From NCBI GenBank assembly GCA_016717855.1, contig JADKEV010000001.1:62001-126000 (forward strand): 64,000 nt of DNA, written 5' to 3'. Below the pieces are notes generated by a model. The model was not told the DNA's origin, ran no database searches, and saw only the letters and a list, made by a program, of their open reading frames with translations. Numbering within the stretch: the first letter of the stretch is position 1; each line of letters begins with the position of its first letter. Shown here piece after piece: positions 36,841 to 47,177 of the stretch. Position numbers and translations under genes: made by a program. Origin of the DNA: Betaproteobacteria bacterium (GTDB lineage: Bacteria; Pseudomonadota; Gammaproteobacteria; Burkholderiales; Casimicrobiaceae).

Positions 36841-37977
36841 ATGGATCTAATACTGCGCGGCGGCCGGGTGATCGACCCGGCATCGGGCCTTGATGCGATT
36901 GGTGACGTCGGCTTCACCGGCGGCCGCGTTGCCGCGGTGGCGCCGCGGATCGCAGAACCAGCGAAGGAAGAGCGCGATGTCGCCGGTTGCCTCGTCATCC
37001 CCGGGATGATTGACCTGCACACCCACGTCTACTGGGGCGGCACGTCGATTGGCGTCGAGGCCGAGCCGCTCGCGCGGCGGAGCGGCACCACCACGTTCAT
37101 CGACGCCGGCACCGCCGGCCCGGGCAACTTTCCCGGCTTTCGCAAGCACGTGATCGAGCCCTCGCTGGTGCGCATCCTCGCCTACCTCAACGTCTCCTTT
37201 GCCGGCATCTTCGCCTTCAGCCGCACCGTGATGGTCGGCGAATCGTCGAACCTGCTGCTCCTCGACCTGCACGAGTGCGTGCGCGTCGCGCGCGAGAATG
37301 CGGACCTGATCGTCGGCGTCAAGGTGCGCGTCGGCCGCGGCGCCGGCGGCTCCTCCGGCATCGCGCCGCTGGACCTGGCGCTGGAGGTAGCCGAGGAACT
37401 GGGCCTGCCGCTGATGGCGCACATCGATCATCCACCGCCCACGCGCCGGGAAGTGCTGGAGCGCCTGCGGCCGGGCGACGTGCTCACGCACTGCTACCGC
37501 AATTTCCCCAATTCGCTGCTGCGCGGCGACGGCGGCGTGCGCGAGGAAGCGTTGCGCGCAAGGGAACGCGGCGTGCTGTTCGACATCGGCCATGGCGCCG
37601 GCTCGTTCGGTTTTCACGCGTGCCGCGGGCTGCTCGCGGCCGGCTTCCCGCCCGATGCGATCTCCAGCGACGTGCACGTGCTCAACATCGACGGGCCGGC
37701 GTACGACCTCTTGATGACGATGTCGAAGTTCCTCGTCCTGGGCATGGACCTGAATGCGCTCGTTGCCGCCGTCACCGCGGCGCCGGCGCGCGCGATCCGG
37801 CGGCCGTCGCTGGGCACGCTGGCGGTCGGCAGCGAAGGCGATGCGGCGATCCTCGATATCGAGCAGGGTGCATTCACGTTTGACGACACGCAAGGGGAAA
37901 GCATTGCTGCCGACCGGCGGTTCCGGCTGCGGGGGATGGTCGTCGGCGGCGCGTGGTGGCAAGGGGCTGCCGGATAG
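36841..37977 (+). CDS. Amidohydrolase/deacetylase family metallohydrolase
   Basis: 378 residues with a dihydroorotase-like TIM barrel. Metal ligands: HTH of IDLHTHVYWGG, probable carboxylated Lys in IVGVKVRVG, His in LMAHIDHPP and VLTHCYRN, Asp in ISSDVHVLNIDG. The family removes acyl or carbamoyl-type groups from amino compounds. It is the last gene of the Dpp-type import operon (206-bp gap with a REP copy, A-rich AAGGAAAG leader). Context suggests it processes the imported ligand; the exact substrate is unknown. Confidence 0.9.
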   Translation: MDLILRGGRVIDPASGLDAIGDVGFTGGRVAAVAPRIAEPAKEERDVAGCLVIPGMIDLHTHVYWGGTSIGVEAEPLARRSGTTTFIDAGTAGPGNFPGFRKHVIEPSLVRILAYLNVSFAGIFAFSRTVMVGESSNLLLLDLHECVRVARENADLIVGVKVRVGRGAGGSSGIAPLDLALEVAEELGLPLMAHIDHPPPTRREVLERLRPGDVLTHCYRNFPNSLLRGDGGVREEALRARERGVLFDIGHGAGSFGFHACRGLLAAGFPPDAISSDVHVLNIDGPAYDLLMTMSKFLVLGMDLNALVAAVTAAPARAIRRPSLGTLAVGSEGDAAILDIEQGAFTFDDTQGESIAADRRFRLRGMVVGGAWWQGAAG

Positions 37978-38195
37978 CGGCGAGTGATCGTCGCGGAATT
38001 CGGCGCGGACGGACCACGGTTCACAATTGAACCCGGCCGGACTACCCTCTGGTGGCCCGACCAGACATCAGCTGCCCAAGGCGGCGCGGTCCCCGATGTT
38101 ACAATCCTGCCTACGAATCTTCAGCTTCGAGTTGAAGTCCAAGAGTTGTACCGATCGTCCGGGGCGGGGAACGATCACTCGATCGGATTCTTTCC

Positions 38196-40067
38196 TTGAA
38201 CCTGCCTTTCGTGCTTCGCCGGATTCCGGCGCCGTTGCTGATCCTTGCCCTGTCGCTGACGGCCGCGCCGTGCGCGGCGGCCTTCGACTGGTGGCCGTTC
38301 GGGCGCGAGGACGCCGCCGCGGCGATTCCCGATCCGCTGCCCTACAAGGCCACGCTCACCCTCACCGGCGCCGATAGCCGCCTCGAGAAGGCGCTGCGCA
38401 AGGCGTCCGGCCTGATCGACACCGAAGACCAGCCGCCCTCTGGACTCTCCGGCCTCATCGCGCGCGCCAGGCAGGACACCGCGCGGCTGACAGCCGTCCT
38501 CTACGAGAACGCCCGCTACGCGGCCCGGATCGCGATCACCATCGAGGGCAAGCCGCTCGAGGCCGTCGGCCCGTTCGATGCGATCGGCACGCAGCCGGTG
38601 CCGGTGGCGATCGCTATCGACGCCGGCCCGCCGTTCGTATTCGGACGCGTCGAGGCCACGCCGTTGCCCCCCGGCGTCACGCTGGAGAAGCTGGGACTGG
38701 TCGCGGCTGCGCCGGCCGGCTCGGCGCAGATCGTGAGCGCCGAGGCGGCGATTGCCAACGGCTGGCGAAAGGAAGGCCATCCGCTGGTCACCGTGCAGCC
38801 GCGCGAGGTGGTCGCCGACCACGCCTCGACCAGACTCGATGTGACTCTGCACGTCGACGCCGGACCGGTCGCCAACTTCGGCCGCGTCTCGGTCAGCGGC
38901 ACCGAACGGGTCGAGACCAGCCTGCCGCTGCGCCGCGCCGGCCTCGAGGATGGGCTGTACTCGCCGCAGAAGATCAAACGCGCCGAGACGCGACTGCGCG
39001 ATCTCGGCGTCTTCGACGGCGTGCGCGTGCAGACGGCCGCGGCGCTCGATGCCGATGGCAGCATCCCGATCGCGATCACCGTGTCCGAACGCAAGACGCA
39101 TGCGATCGGCGGCACGGTGTCGTATTCGAGCACCGAGGGCGCCGGCATCGAAGCGTACTGGCGGCATCGCAATCTGTGGGGCGGCGCGGAGCAGTTGCAG
39201 TTCAGCGCGTCGATCTCGCGCCTGGTTGCCGGCACGCTCGATCCCGACTACCGGCTCGGCACGAGCTTCCGCAAGCCGGCCGTTTTCGACGCAATGACGG
39301 ACCTGACGCTGCGCATCGAGGGCTACCGGCAGACGACCGATGCCTACCGCGTCACCGCGGTCACCGCCGAGACCGGGCTCACGCGCATTTTCTCCGATTC
39401 GCTGACCGGTTCGCTCGCCCTCGATCTGACGCGCTCGCGCACCGAGGATGCTCTGACCCTGCAGAACCACGTGCTGGCCACGCTCAACAACAAATTCGAC
39501 TGGGATACGCGCGACAACAAGCTGGACCCCGGCGCAGGCTTCCGCGCCCAGTTCCTGGTCGCGCCGGCGCACGACTTCGAGAACGGCGCGTCGTTTGTCA
39601 CGCTGGGCGCCGACGGCACGCTGTATCGCTCGCTCGGCAGCGACGAGCGCATCGTCGTTGCCGGACGCGTGGCCGCAATGGTGCTCACCGCCCGCGACGT
39701 GCTGGACGTCGCCGCCGAACGCCGGATCTACGCCGGCGGCGCCGGCTCGATCCGCGGCTACGGCTACAAGAACATCGCTCCACGCACGGCCGCAGGCGAC
39801 CTCATCGGCGGCCGCAGCAGCCTGGTCGCCACCGCCGAAGTCCGCTACCGGATCAACGGCCAGTACGGCCTCGTTGCGTTCGCCGACGCCGGCAACGCGT
39901 GGGCGTCGATGTTTCCGCAGGGCGGCGGCTTCAGGATCGGCATCGGCGCCGGCGTTCGCTACCTGACGCCGGTGGGACCGATCCGGCTCGATGTCGCCGC
40001 GCCGTTGCAGCGCGGCCCGGGTGATCCCGCGGTGGCCGTGTACGTCGGCCTTGGCCAGGCGTTCTGA
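38196..40067 (+). CDS. tamA: TamA-type Omp85 outer-membrane protein
   Basis: 623 residues from a TTG start. Signal peptide to about residue 29 (APCAAAF), then POTRA-type domains (about 50-300: FGRVEATPLPPG, VANFGRVSVSGTERV) and a 16-strand barrel region with the Omp85 motif SIRGYGYKNI and the terminal strand AVAVYVGLGQAF ending in Phe. TamA works with TamB in moving phospholipids and autotransporter-type proteins to the outer membrane. tamB starts 2 bp after the stop, so the pair is one operon. No ribosome site is obvious at the TTG; GTG 38211 is possible. Confidence 0.9.
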   Translation: MNLPFVLRRIPAPLLILALSLTAAPCAAAFDWWPFGREDAAAAIPDPLPYKATLTLTGADSRLEKALRKASGLIDTEDQPPSGLSGLIARARQDTARLTAVLYENARYAARIAITIEGKPLEAVGPFDAIGTQPVPVAIAIDAGPPFVFGRVEATPLPPGVTLEKLGLVAAAPAGSAQIVSAEAAIANGWRKEGHPLVTVQPREVVADHASTRLDVTLHVDAGPVANFGRVSVSGTERVETSLPLRRAGLEDGLYSPQKIKRAETRLRDLGVFDGVRVQTAAALDADGSIPIAITVSERKTHAIGGTVSYSSTEGAGIEAYWRHRNLWGGAEQLQFSASISRLVAGTLDPDYRLGTSFRKPAVFDAMTDLTLRIEGYRQTTDAYRVTAVTAETGLTRIFSDSLTGSLALDLTRSRTEDALTLQNHVLATLNNKFDWDTRDNKLDPGAGFRAQFLVAPAHDFENGASFVTLGADGTLYRSLGSDERIVVAGRVAAMVLTARDVLDVAAERRIYAGGAGSIRGYGYKNIAPRTAAGDLIGGRSSLVATAEVRYRINGQYGLVAFADAGNAWASMFPQGGGFRIGIGAGVRYLTPVGPIRLDVAAPLQRGPGDPAVAVYVGLGQAF

Positions 40068-40068
40068 G

Positions 40069-43000
40069 GTGACGGCGGTGACGACGGCACGCCACACCCG
40101 GCGCTGGCCGCGCATGCTGCTCTTCGCGGCGCTTGGCGGCGGCGTGCTCGTGGCGCTGCTCGTGCTCGGGCTCGCCACGCCCCCGGGGCGCGCCGCGCTA
40201 GCGGGAATCGTCGAACGCGCGGCCAGCACCAACGGCATCACGGTCGCGATCGGGCAGCTGTCGGGCTGGCCACCGTTCAGCTTCGGCGCCGACCGGATCG
40301 TGGTGTCCGATCAGGACGGGCAGTTCGCGGAAATCGACAACCTTCGTGTCGACTTGCGCGTGGCCGCGCTGCTCCGGGGCCGGGTCGCGGTCAGCGGCAT
40401 CACCGCCGGGCGGCTGGCGCTCACCCGGCAGCCGCGCTACACGCCGCCGCCACCGAGCGAGGACACGTTTCCGCTGGCCGTCGAGCGCTTCGCCGTCGAG
40501 CGACTTGAACTCGGCGCCGCTTTCGTCGGCCGCGCCGGCCGCGCCGCCGTACTGACAGCGGACGGCGCGTTCGCGCAAACCGCCGACGGCGGCCTCGACG
40601 TCAAGGTGAACGGCGCGCGCACCGATGGCACGCAAGGCCTGCTGGTCGCAGCGATCCAACGCGAGCGCCGCGGCGCGCCGCTGGCGGTCGACGCACGGCT
40701 CGAGGAAGCGGCCAACGGCATTCTGGCAAGCCTGCTCGGCCAGCCGGCAGGACCGGGCTATCGCCTCGACGCACGCACCGCGATCACCGGCGATACAGTG
40801 GGCGGAACCGTGACGCTTGCGTCCACCGGCCGTGCGCAGTTCGCAGGCCGCTTCACGTGGTCGCCGGTGGCCGGCGCGCACCGGTTGCAGCTCACTGGCG
40901 CGGGCGACCTGGGCGAACTGGTGCCGGCGGACTATGCCGACCTCCTATCGGGCCGGATCGCCGTCGACCTCGACGCCGACTGGACCGCCGCCGCGGCCGG
41001 CCAGGCGCTGCCAAACATCGTGATCCGCCAGGGCGCGCTGCGCACGGCGAGCGTCGCCGCCGAGGCCTCGGGCACGCTCGCCGGCGCAACCGCCGACCTG
41101 GCCCTGCAACTGCGTATCGCGAAGCCTGGTGGCGGCGCGATCGCGCTGCCGACCGTGCCGGCGCGGCTGGCCGCCGCCACACTGAATGCGAAGGTCACGC
41201 ACGCGGGCGACGCGCTGCGCCTGGACGTGGCCGGCAGCGTCGACGATCTTCATGTCGCGGCGTCGGCGGTCCCGCGCGCCGATCTCGTGTTGTCGGTCAC
41301 CAGCGCGGGCCGCGATCCGTTCGCGGGCGGCAAGCTGCCGTACACGCTGCGCGTGGAGGCGGCGGCGATCGACACGCCCGCCGGGCGCATTCCCGCGCGC
41401 GGCGGCGCCCCGCTGCTCTTGACCGCGGAAGGCACGTTCGATACCGTGACCGCGCTCGCCGACGCGCGCGCAGCGCTGGCCATCGAAGGCGGCCGGGCGA
41501 CGTTCGCCGGCACGCTGGGCGGGAACGAAGTCCGCGGCGACGCCACGGCGAGCTTTGCCGACCTGCGTCCACTGGCGCGCTTCGCCGGCATTCCATTGTC
41601 GGGCGCGCTCGACGCGGCGGCTGGCGGCACCTTTCATTCCCGCGCCGGCGCCAATCTCGACGTGCGGGGCAGCACGACCAACCTGGGCACCGGCGACCCA
41701 GCGGTGGCGCGCCTGCTCGCCGGCAAGACGCAGTTCGCGGGGATCGTGACCCGGAAACCCGACGGCGCGCTGGCCATCGCGAAGCTGGCGGTCGATGGCG
41801 CAGTGCTCAAGGCCACGGGCAGGGCATCGATAGTCGCCGCTACGATCGATGTCGCGCTCGAGGGTCGCCTGGCCGACCTGCGGTTGCTCGCCGATTCAGC
41901 GTCCGGCGCGGCAATGTTTGCCGTGAACGCGACCGGCGCCCGCGATGGTCCCACTATCGATGCCACGCTCAAGGTCGACCAGGGGACGCTGGCCGGCAGG
42001 CCACTCGACAAGGCCAGCGCGCGCGTGCAGGGCAAGCCGTCCGCCACGGGCTGGGCCGGCACCGTCGCGCTCGATGGCAACTTCTCCGGCCAGCGACTGG
42101 CCGGTAGCGCAGTTGCGGTGCTCGATCGCGCCACCGGCCTCCCCGGCTTGTCGCGCATCGACCTGGCCATCGGCCCCAACCGAATCACCGGCGCGCTGCA
42201 GCGCACGGCGCAGGGACCGCTGACCGGCATGCTCGACGTCGCCGCGCCGGACCTGGCCACGCTGGCTGCGCTGGCGCTGGTCGAGGCGACCGGCGCCGTC
42301 AACGCGAAAGTCGCTTTCGCCGCGAACGGCGCGCGGCAGTCGCTGGCCGTCAAGTTCAACGGCACCCGGTTGACTTATGCGACGCTCGTTGCCGGCAAGC
42401 TCGACGGCGACGTCGACATCGACGATGCCTTCGGCACACCACGCATCCGCGGCAACGCCACGGCGACCGCGCTCACGGTCGGCGATCTCACGCTCGATAG
42501 CGCCCGGGTCGGCGCCACCGTCGAAGGCACTGTCACGAAGTTCACCGCGACCGCAAAGGGATCCGACCTCGAACTCGCCGGCAACGGCAGCTATGGGCCG
42601 GCGCCGGGAGGCAGCGTGCTCGGCATCGCGACGCTGACGGGCACCGCATACCAACTGCCCGTCCGGCTCGCCGCGCCGATGACGATCCGGATCGAGGGCA
42701 GCAAGGTCGCCATCGCGGATGCGCGCCTGGCCATCGGCGCGGGCACCGTGCGCGTCGATGGCGCCGTGGCGCCCGCGATGAACCTGACCCTGGTCATCGA
42801 CAAAGTCGCCGCCGCAACGGCCAACATCTTTGCCCCGAAGCTGGGCGCCGAGGGAACGCTCAGCGGCCGCGCGACGATCACCGGCCAGCCGTCGGTGCCG
42901 GCCATCGCCTGGCAGGTCGACGGGACCGGCTTGCGCGTCGCCGCGACCCGCAGCGCCGGCCTGCCCCCGCTGGCGATCGGAGCGAAGGGCGCGGCGACGC

Positions 43001-44385
43001 TGACCGGCACCAGCGTCGAGGCGAAGATCACCGGCGCCGGGGGACTCGCGTTCAGCCTCGCCGGCACCGTGCCGTTTGCCGGCAGCGGTCTCGCGGTGCG
43101 CGCGGAAGGCACGGCGCCGCTGGCGCTGCTGGCTCTCGACTCGTCCCGCGAACTCCGCCTGGGCGGAACCGCGCGGTTCGATGTCGCGGCGAGCGGCGCA
43201 CTCGCTGCGCCGGCACTTACGGGAACGGCAGAGCTGATCGACGCCACGATCGTGGATGTCGAATCCGGCTTCGGCGTCGCCGGCGCGCAAGGCCGCATCG
43301 CGTTCGATGGCCGGCAGGCAAGCCTGCGGCAGATCACGGGACGCCTCGCCCAGGGCGGCCAGATCGTGGTCGGCGGCACCATCGATGTGGTGGCCGGCGG
43401 CCTGCCGGCGGCGCTGACCGTGCGCGTCGAAAATGGCCGCTACGCCGACGGTCGCGTCATCAATGCGCGGTTCGATGCCGACCTCACCCTCAACGGTCCG
43501 CTGCTGGGCAACGGGACCATCGGCGGCACGCTGACGCTGGGTCGGACCGAGATCCAGTTGCCGGAAAAATTGACCGGCGCGCGCACGGCGATCGATGTCC
43601 GCCACGTCAACACCGCGCCGGACTTCAAGTCGCCGCTGCCGCGTCCGCAGCCGGCGGGCAGCGGCGGCAAGTCCGGCGGCGGATCGTCGTTGCGGCTCGC
43701 ACTCGCGATCGAGAACACGCGCGGCATCTTTGTGCGCGGCTTTGGCGTCGATGCCGAATTCGATGGTTCGGTGCGCGTCGCGGGCACGCTGGGCGATCCG
43801 CGGGCCACCGGCGACTTCGACATGCGGCGGGGCCGGATCGAGATTCTCGGCAAGCGGTTCAACCTGACCAGCGGCACGCTGACCTTTGCCGGCGACCTGA
43901 TCCCGATCGTTGAATTCATGGCCACAACCGCGACGGCGAGCGCAACCGTCACCGTGAGCGTCACCGGTCGGGCCGACGACCCGACGATCAGGTTCTCGTC
44001 GAACCCCGAACTGCCGCAGGAAGAAGTGCTCTCGCGGATCCTGTTCGAGCGCAGCGTCGGCAGCCTTTCGCCGCTGCAGGCCGCGCAGCTCATCGACGCG
44101 CTCGCGCAGTTCACCGGTGTCGGCGGCAGCGGCGGCTTGTTCGGGCGCATTCGCCAGGCGACCGGCCTCGACGACCTCGACGTGCGCCAGAATACCGGCG
44201 GCGGCACCACGGTCGGCGCCACCAGGAGCCTCAGCGACAACGTGCGCCTGGGAGTGGAAGCCGGTTCCGGCACCGCCGGGCGCGTCACGATCGATCTGGA
44301 ACTGAACAAGAATCTGAAAGCCCGCGGAGAAGCCGGGCAGGATGGCTCGGGCAGGATCGGCCTGACGTACGAGAAGGAATACTAG
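40069..44385 (+). CDS. tamB: TamB-type translocation/assembly module inner-membrane protein
   Basis: About 1438 residues. One N-terminal membrane anchor (MLLFAALGGGVLVALLVLGL), then a very long repetitive beta-rich body typical of the hydrophobic groove of AsmA-like bridging proteins. The C-terminal TamB domain reads FSSNPELPQEEVLSRILFER and then SLSPLQAAQLIDALAQFTG. It spans the periplasm and meets TamA. The start is GTG 40069 or GTG 40078; ATG 40114 lies just before the anchor. Coupled to tamA. Confidence 0.93.
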   Translation: MTAVTTARHTRRWPRMLLFAALGGGVLVALLVLGLATPPGRAALAGIVERAASTNGITVAIGQLSGWPPFSFGADRIVVSDQDGQFAEIDNLRVDLRVAALLRGRVAVSGITAGRLALTRQPRYTPPPPSEDTFPLAVERFAVERLELGAAFVGRAGRAAVLTADGAFAQTADGGLDVKVNGARTDGTQGLLVAAIQRERRGAPLAVDARLEEAANGILASLLGQPAGPGYRLDARTAITGDTVGGTVTLASTGRAQFAGRFTWSPVAGAHRLQLTGAGDLGELVPADYADLLSGRIAVDLDADWTAAAAGQALPNIVIRQGALRTASVAAEASGTLAGATADLALQLRIAKPGGGAIALPTVPARLAAATLNAKVTHAGDALRLDVAGSVDDLHVAASAVPRADLVLSVTSAGRDPFAGGKLPYTLRVEAAAIDTPAGRIPARGGAPLLLTAEGTFDTVTALADARAALAIEGGRATFAGTLGGNEVRGDATASFADLRPLARFAGIPLSGALDAAAGGTFHSRAGANLDVRGSTTNLGTGDPAVARLLAGKTQFAGIVTRKPDGALAIAKLAVDGAVLKATGRASIVAATIDVALEGRLADLRLLADSASGAAMFAVNATGARDGPTIDATLKVDQGTLAGRPLDKASARVQGKPSATGWAGTVALDGNFSGQRLAGSAVAVLDRATGLPGLSRIDLAIGPNRITGALQRTAQGPLTGMLDVAAPDLATLAALALVEATGAVNAKVAFAANGARQSLAVKFNGTRLTYATLVAGKLDGDVDIDDAFGTPRIRGNATATALTVGDLTLDSARVGATVEGTVTKFTATAKGSDLELAGNGSYGPAPGGSVLGIATLTGTAYQLPVRLAAPMTIRIEGSKVAIADARLAIGAGTVRVDGAVAPAMNLTLVIDKVAAATANIFAPKLGAEGTLSGRATITGQPSVPAIAWQVDGTGLRVAATRSAGLPPLAIGAKGAATLTGTSVEAKITGAGGLAFSLAGTVPFAGSGLAVRAEGTAPLALLALDSSRELRLGGTARFDVAASGALAAPALTGTAELIDATIVDVESGFGVAGAQGRIAFDGRQASLRQITGRLAQGGQIVVGGTIDVVAGGLPAALTVRVENGRYADGRVINARFDADLTLNGPLLGNGTIGGTLTLGRTEIQLPEKLTGARTAIDVRHVNTAPDFKSPLPRPQPAGSGGKSGGGSSLRLALAIENTRGIFVRGFGVDAEFDGSVRVAGTLGDPRATGDFDMRRGRIEILGKRFNLTSGTLTFAGDLIPIVEFMATTATASATVTVSVTGRADDPTIRFSSNPELPQEEVLSRILFERSVGSLSPLQAAQLIDALAQFTGVGGSGGLFGRIRQATGLDDLDVRQNTGGGTTVGATRSLSDNVRLGVEAGSGTAGRVTIDLELNKNLKARGEAGQDGSGRIGLTYEKEY

Positions 44386-44512
44386 TTTGGCGGTCGATAC
44401 ATCCTCGCAAATTGGCGGAAAAGTCGAGCCTGAGCCCTTTTTCTCCAGTGCTAAACTCGGGCGGGGTCTGCCTTCCACCGCCCCGTCCGTCACGCAGTCA
44501 GGAGCGCTCACC

Positions 44513-45109
44513 ATGCGACGCCGACAACTCCTTCTTCTTCCGCTGCATGCGGCGCTTGCGGGAGCGCTCGGTTTCATTGCCCCGGTCGCGACCGCGCAAA
44601 GCGCCAGGCGCGCTGACGCGACGAAGCTCACCTTCAATGGCGTCGACTACGTCTACCGCTGGGCCAAGGCCGGCCAGTACGAGTTCCTGCCGCCGCACGA
44701 CAGCGATCTCGCGAAGTGGCAGGACATGGTAACGATCAACCTGCACGAAAGCGCGACAACCGGCGAGCATCTCGCCGAGCTCGCAGGCAAGGTGATGGCC
44801 AACTATCAGCGCGCAGGCAGGGTCATGCGGACTGACTCCAGGCCCAGGACCCCGAATCGCCCGGCGGAGCATCTGATCGTTGCGGTGTTTGGTAATCCCG
44901 AATTCCTGGAGGCGGCCTTCGCCCGCATGGTGCTAGTGGACGGCGTCGGCGTCGTGGCTGTCTACTCGCACCGGGTCTACGGCCAGGGCGTGGGGCCGGC
45001 AATGACCGAATGGCTCAAGGCCAATGGTCCGCGGGCCGAGAGCGCGCTGATGGCCTGGGACCGCATGCCACAACCGGCGGCATTGAAGAGACTGCCTCCG
45101 CGCAACTGA
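44513..45109 (+). CDS. Exported protein of unknown function
   Basis: 198 residues with a signal peptide (MRRRQLLLLPLHAALAGALG to TAQS). AGGAG at 44499-44503 confirms ATG 44513. The mature part (LTFNGVDYVYRWAKAGQYEF; MVTINLHESATTGEHLAELA) has no motif I recognise. It sits 127 bp downstream of tamB and could be expressed with it, but a separate promoter is equally likely. Convergent with the TPR protein. Confidence 0.8.
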   Translation: MRRRQLLLLPLHAALAGALGFIAPVATAQSARRADATKLTFNGVDYVYRWAKAGQYEFLPPHDSDLAKWQDMVTINLHESATTGEHLAELAGKVMANYQRAGRVMRTDSRPRTPNRPAEHLIVAVFGNPEFLEAAFARMVLVDGVGVVAVYSHRVYGQGVGPAMTEWLKANGPRAESALMAWDRMPQPAALKRLPPRN

Positions 45110-45229
45110 CATCGCCGGACGGCCCGGACCATGCACCGGCGCGATGAATGCGATATTGTTCGACGTGTCGCTGGCATCCGGCAGCCACGCGCAGGCTGAA
45201 GCCCCGACCGCGTCCGTTTGGCCGTTGCG

Positions 45230-47029
45230 TCAGCGGATCTTCGCTGCCCACCCCTGCAGCCCGCGCCGCGCGAGCCACGGCGACCAGCGGCTGTCGCCAT
45301 GCAACGCGTCCAGCAGCGGGTGCGTCGGCACGCAGACCAGATGGATGTCGTGCGCGTCCGCGGCGCCGTCGAGCCAGGCGAACGCGCGGTCGCGGTCGCC
45401 CCGCATCGCGTGCACGATCGCCATCACGACGGTTCCCGACGTTTCGGCATTGACGTCGCCTTCCAGCTCGCCGAGGAGCCCGTCCGCGCCGGCTCGCTCG
45501 CCGTTCAGTCCCAGCGCGATCGCCAGCATTCCGCGCGTGGCGACGAGCTGCGGCGCCGCCGCGTGGGCGTGCCGGGCCTCCGGCAGCGCCTGCGCGTGCC
45601 TGCCGGAGGCCAGCAATGCCTCGACCAGGAACAGCCGCGCCGAGATGTCTTCGGGCTCGACCTCTAGCACGCGCAAGAGCTCGCGTTCGGCCGCCTCGTA
45701 CTCGCGCGCGACGAGCAGGAAGTGGCCGAGGTTATGCCGCAGCCCGCCGTCGAGCGGATCGATCTCGCCGACCATTTCGAACTGCTCGCGCGCCGCGTCG
45801 AAGCGACCGGTATACGCCAGCAGCCACGCCAGCCCGAGGCGCAGGTACGTGGCACTCGGGTTCAGGCGCAGGCCCTGGCGATAGAGCGATTCCGCAGCCA
45901 CCGGATCCAGCCCGTCGCGATAGGTGACGTAGGCGCGCACCGATAAGGCTTCGTGGAGCTCCGGATCGATGGCGAGCGCCCGCACGGCGGCGGCCAGCGC
46001 CGCGGCGTTCGCCCGCCGCGCCGGCTCCGCGCCCATCGACGCCAGGTTGGTCCAGGCGGCGCCGGCGCCGGAATGCGCCAGCGCGAATTGCGGGTCGAGC
46101 CGCGCGGCCTCGTCGAACAGCTCGATCGCGCGATACTGGCTGGACGGACGGATCTTGCGCAGCAGCGCCCGCGCCTGGTCGTGCAACGCGCGCGCCCCCG
46201 CGTCGGCGGTGCCGCGGCGGATCAGCGAACGCCGCGCCGCCGTCCAGGCGTGCGCGGATGGATGGGCGCTGAACTGCTTCTGCAGCGCCAGCGCGATATC
46301 GCCCGCAAGCGCCTCCTCGAAGGCGGAAAAGTCGGCCGTGTCGGAGGCGAAGACACGCGACCAGAGATGGGCGCCATCGCTGGTCTGCACGAGCTGCGCG
46401 ATGGCCTTGACGCGCTCTCCGCGCTGCAGCACCGAGGCTTCGAGCGCGGTCGCCGCGCCGACCTTGCGTCCGATCGTGCGCACGTCTTCGTTGCGCCCCT
46501 TGAACGAGAACGCCGTCACCCGCGCGATGACCTTGAGGCCGGGCAGCCGGGCAAAGTTCTCGATCAACTCCTCGGTCAGCGCATCGCAAAAAGCGTCCTG
46601 CGCGTCATCCCCGGTCAGGTTCGCGACGGGGAGCACGATCAGCGAAGGAATCGTGATGCCCGTCTGCGACGGGCGCGCGCGGCGGCGGAACTCGGGCTGG
46701 TAAGTGCCGACCGGGACCGCCACCTCGACCAGCGCGTCCCAGCCTTCCTCGGCGTAGTAGCGCGCGAGCTTTTCGCGCAGCCGCGCGGCTTCGACGCGGA
46801 CGATGGGGTCCTTGCGCGGATCGAACGTGCCGGCCGGCCGGTGGAAGACATCGATGCCGAGCGCCATTTCCTTCAGCCGGCCACCCTCGCCGTCGAGCGT
46901 GCGCAGCACCAGATGGCGCAGCAGTGCGCGCAACTGCTCCGATTGGCGGAAGGCCGCAGCGTGCTCGATACGCGCGAGTTCCTCGCGTATGAGATGAGGC
47001 GGCACCCGCTGCGCATCGACGTCCGGCAT
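45230..47029 (-). CDS. FlgO/TolB-N-like and TPR protein
   Basis: 599 residues, no signal peptide. Residues about 1-110 form a module often seen before such proteins (LLRHLVLRTLDGEGGRLKE, FDPRKDPIVRVEAARLREKL). Residues about 130-240 resemble the FlgO/TolB N-terminal domain (LIVLPVANLTGDDAQDAFCD, ALEASVLQRGERVKAIAQLV). The rest is TPRs (AHSGAGAAWTNLAS, GLRLNPSATYLRLGLAWLL). Probably a cytoplasmic regulator or scaffold. Start ATG 47029 has GGGAGCGGAGC just upstream; ATG 47059 is possible. It is divergent from the giant surface protein, and its leader overlaps that gene's upstream region, so they may be co-regulated. Confidence 0.82.
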   Translation of the reverse strand: MPDVDAQRVPPHLIREELARIEHAAAFRQSEQLRALLRHLVLRTLDGEGGRLKEMALGIDVFHRPAGTFDPRKDPIVRVEAARLREKLARYYAEEGWDALVEVAVPVGTYQPEFRRRARPSQTGITIPSLIVLPVANLTGDDAQDAFCDALTEELIENFARLPGLKVIARVTAFSFKGRNEDVRTIGRKVGAATALEASVLQRGERVKAIAQLVQTSDGAHLWSRVFASDTADFSAFEEALAGDIALALQKQFSAHPSAHAWTAARRSLIRRGTADAGARALHDQARALLRKIRPSSQYRAIELFDEAARLDPQFALAHSGAGAAWTNLASMGAEPARRANAAALAAAVRALAIDPELHEALSVRAYVTYRDGLDPVAAESLYRQGLRLNPSATYLRLGLAWLLAYTGRFDAAREQFEMVGEIDPLDGGLRHNLGHFLLVAREYEAAERELLRVLEVEPEDISARLFLVEALLASGRHAQALPEARHAHAAAPQLVATRGMLAIALGLNGERAGADGLLGELEGDVNAETSGTVVMAIVHAMRGDRDRAFAWLDGAADAHDIHLVCVPTHPLLDALHGDSRWSPWLARRGLQGWAAKIR

Positions 47030-47177
47030 GCTCCGCTCCCGCGTGGCACGGCTCTTCATTACGCCGAGCTTACCCCGTGATGATAGCGGAGAGCCCGGCT
47101 CCATGGTCAGAATGCCGCCAGAGGGTCATGGCGGGCCGTGGACGGCGTTGGCCGTCGGTCCGGGCCGGGGAGCACCG

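Noticed and set aside
38001..38195. Riboswitch-like structure before tamA
   Set aside because: No conserved aptamer core could be recognised in the 218-bp spacer.
41896..44637. Long open frame on the strand opposite tamB (about 900 codons)
   Set aside because: Antisense to a clear TamB gene; its translation is Arg/Gly/Asp-rich with no domains. Such mirror frames are expected in high-GC coding DNA.
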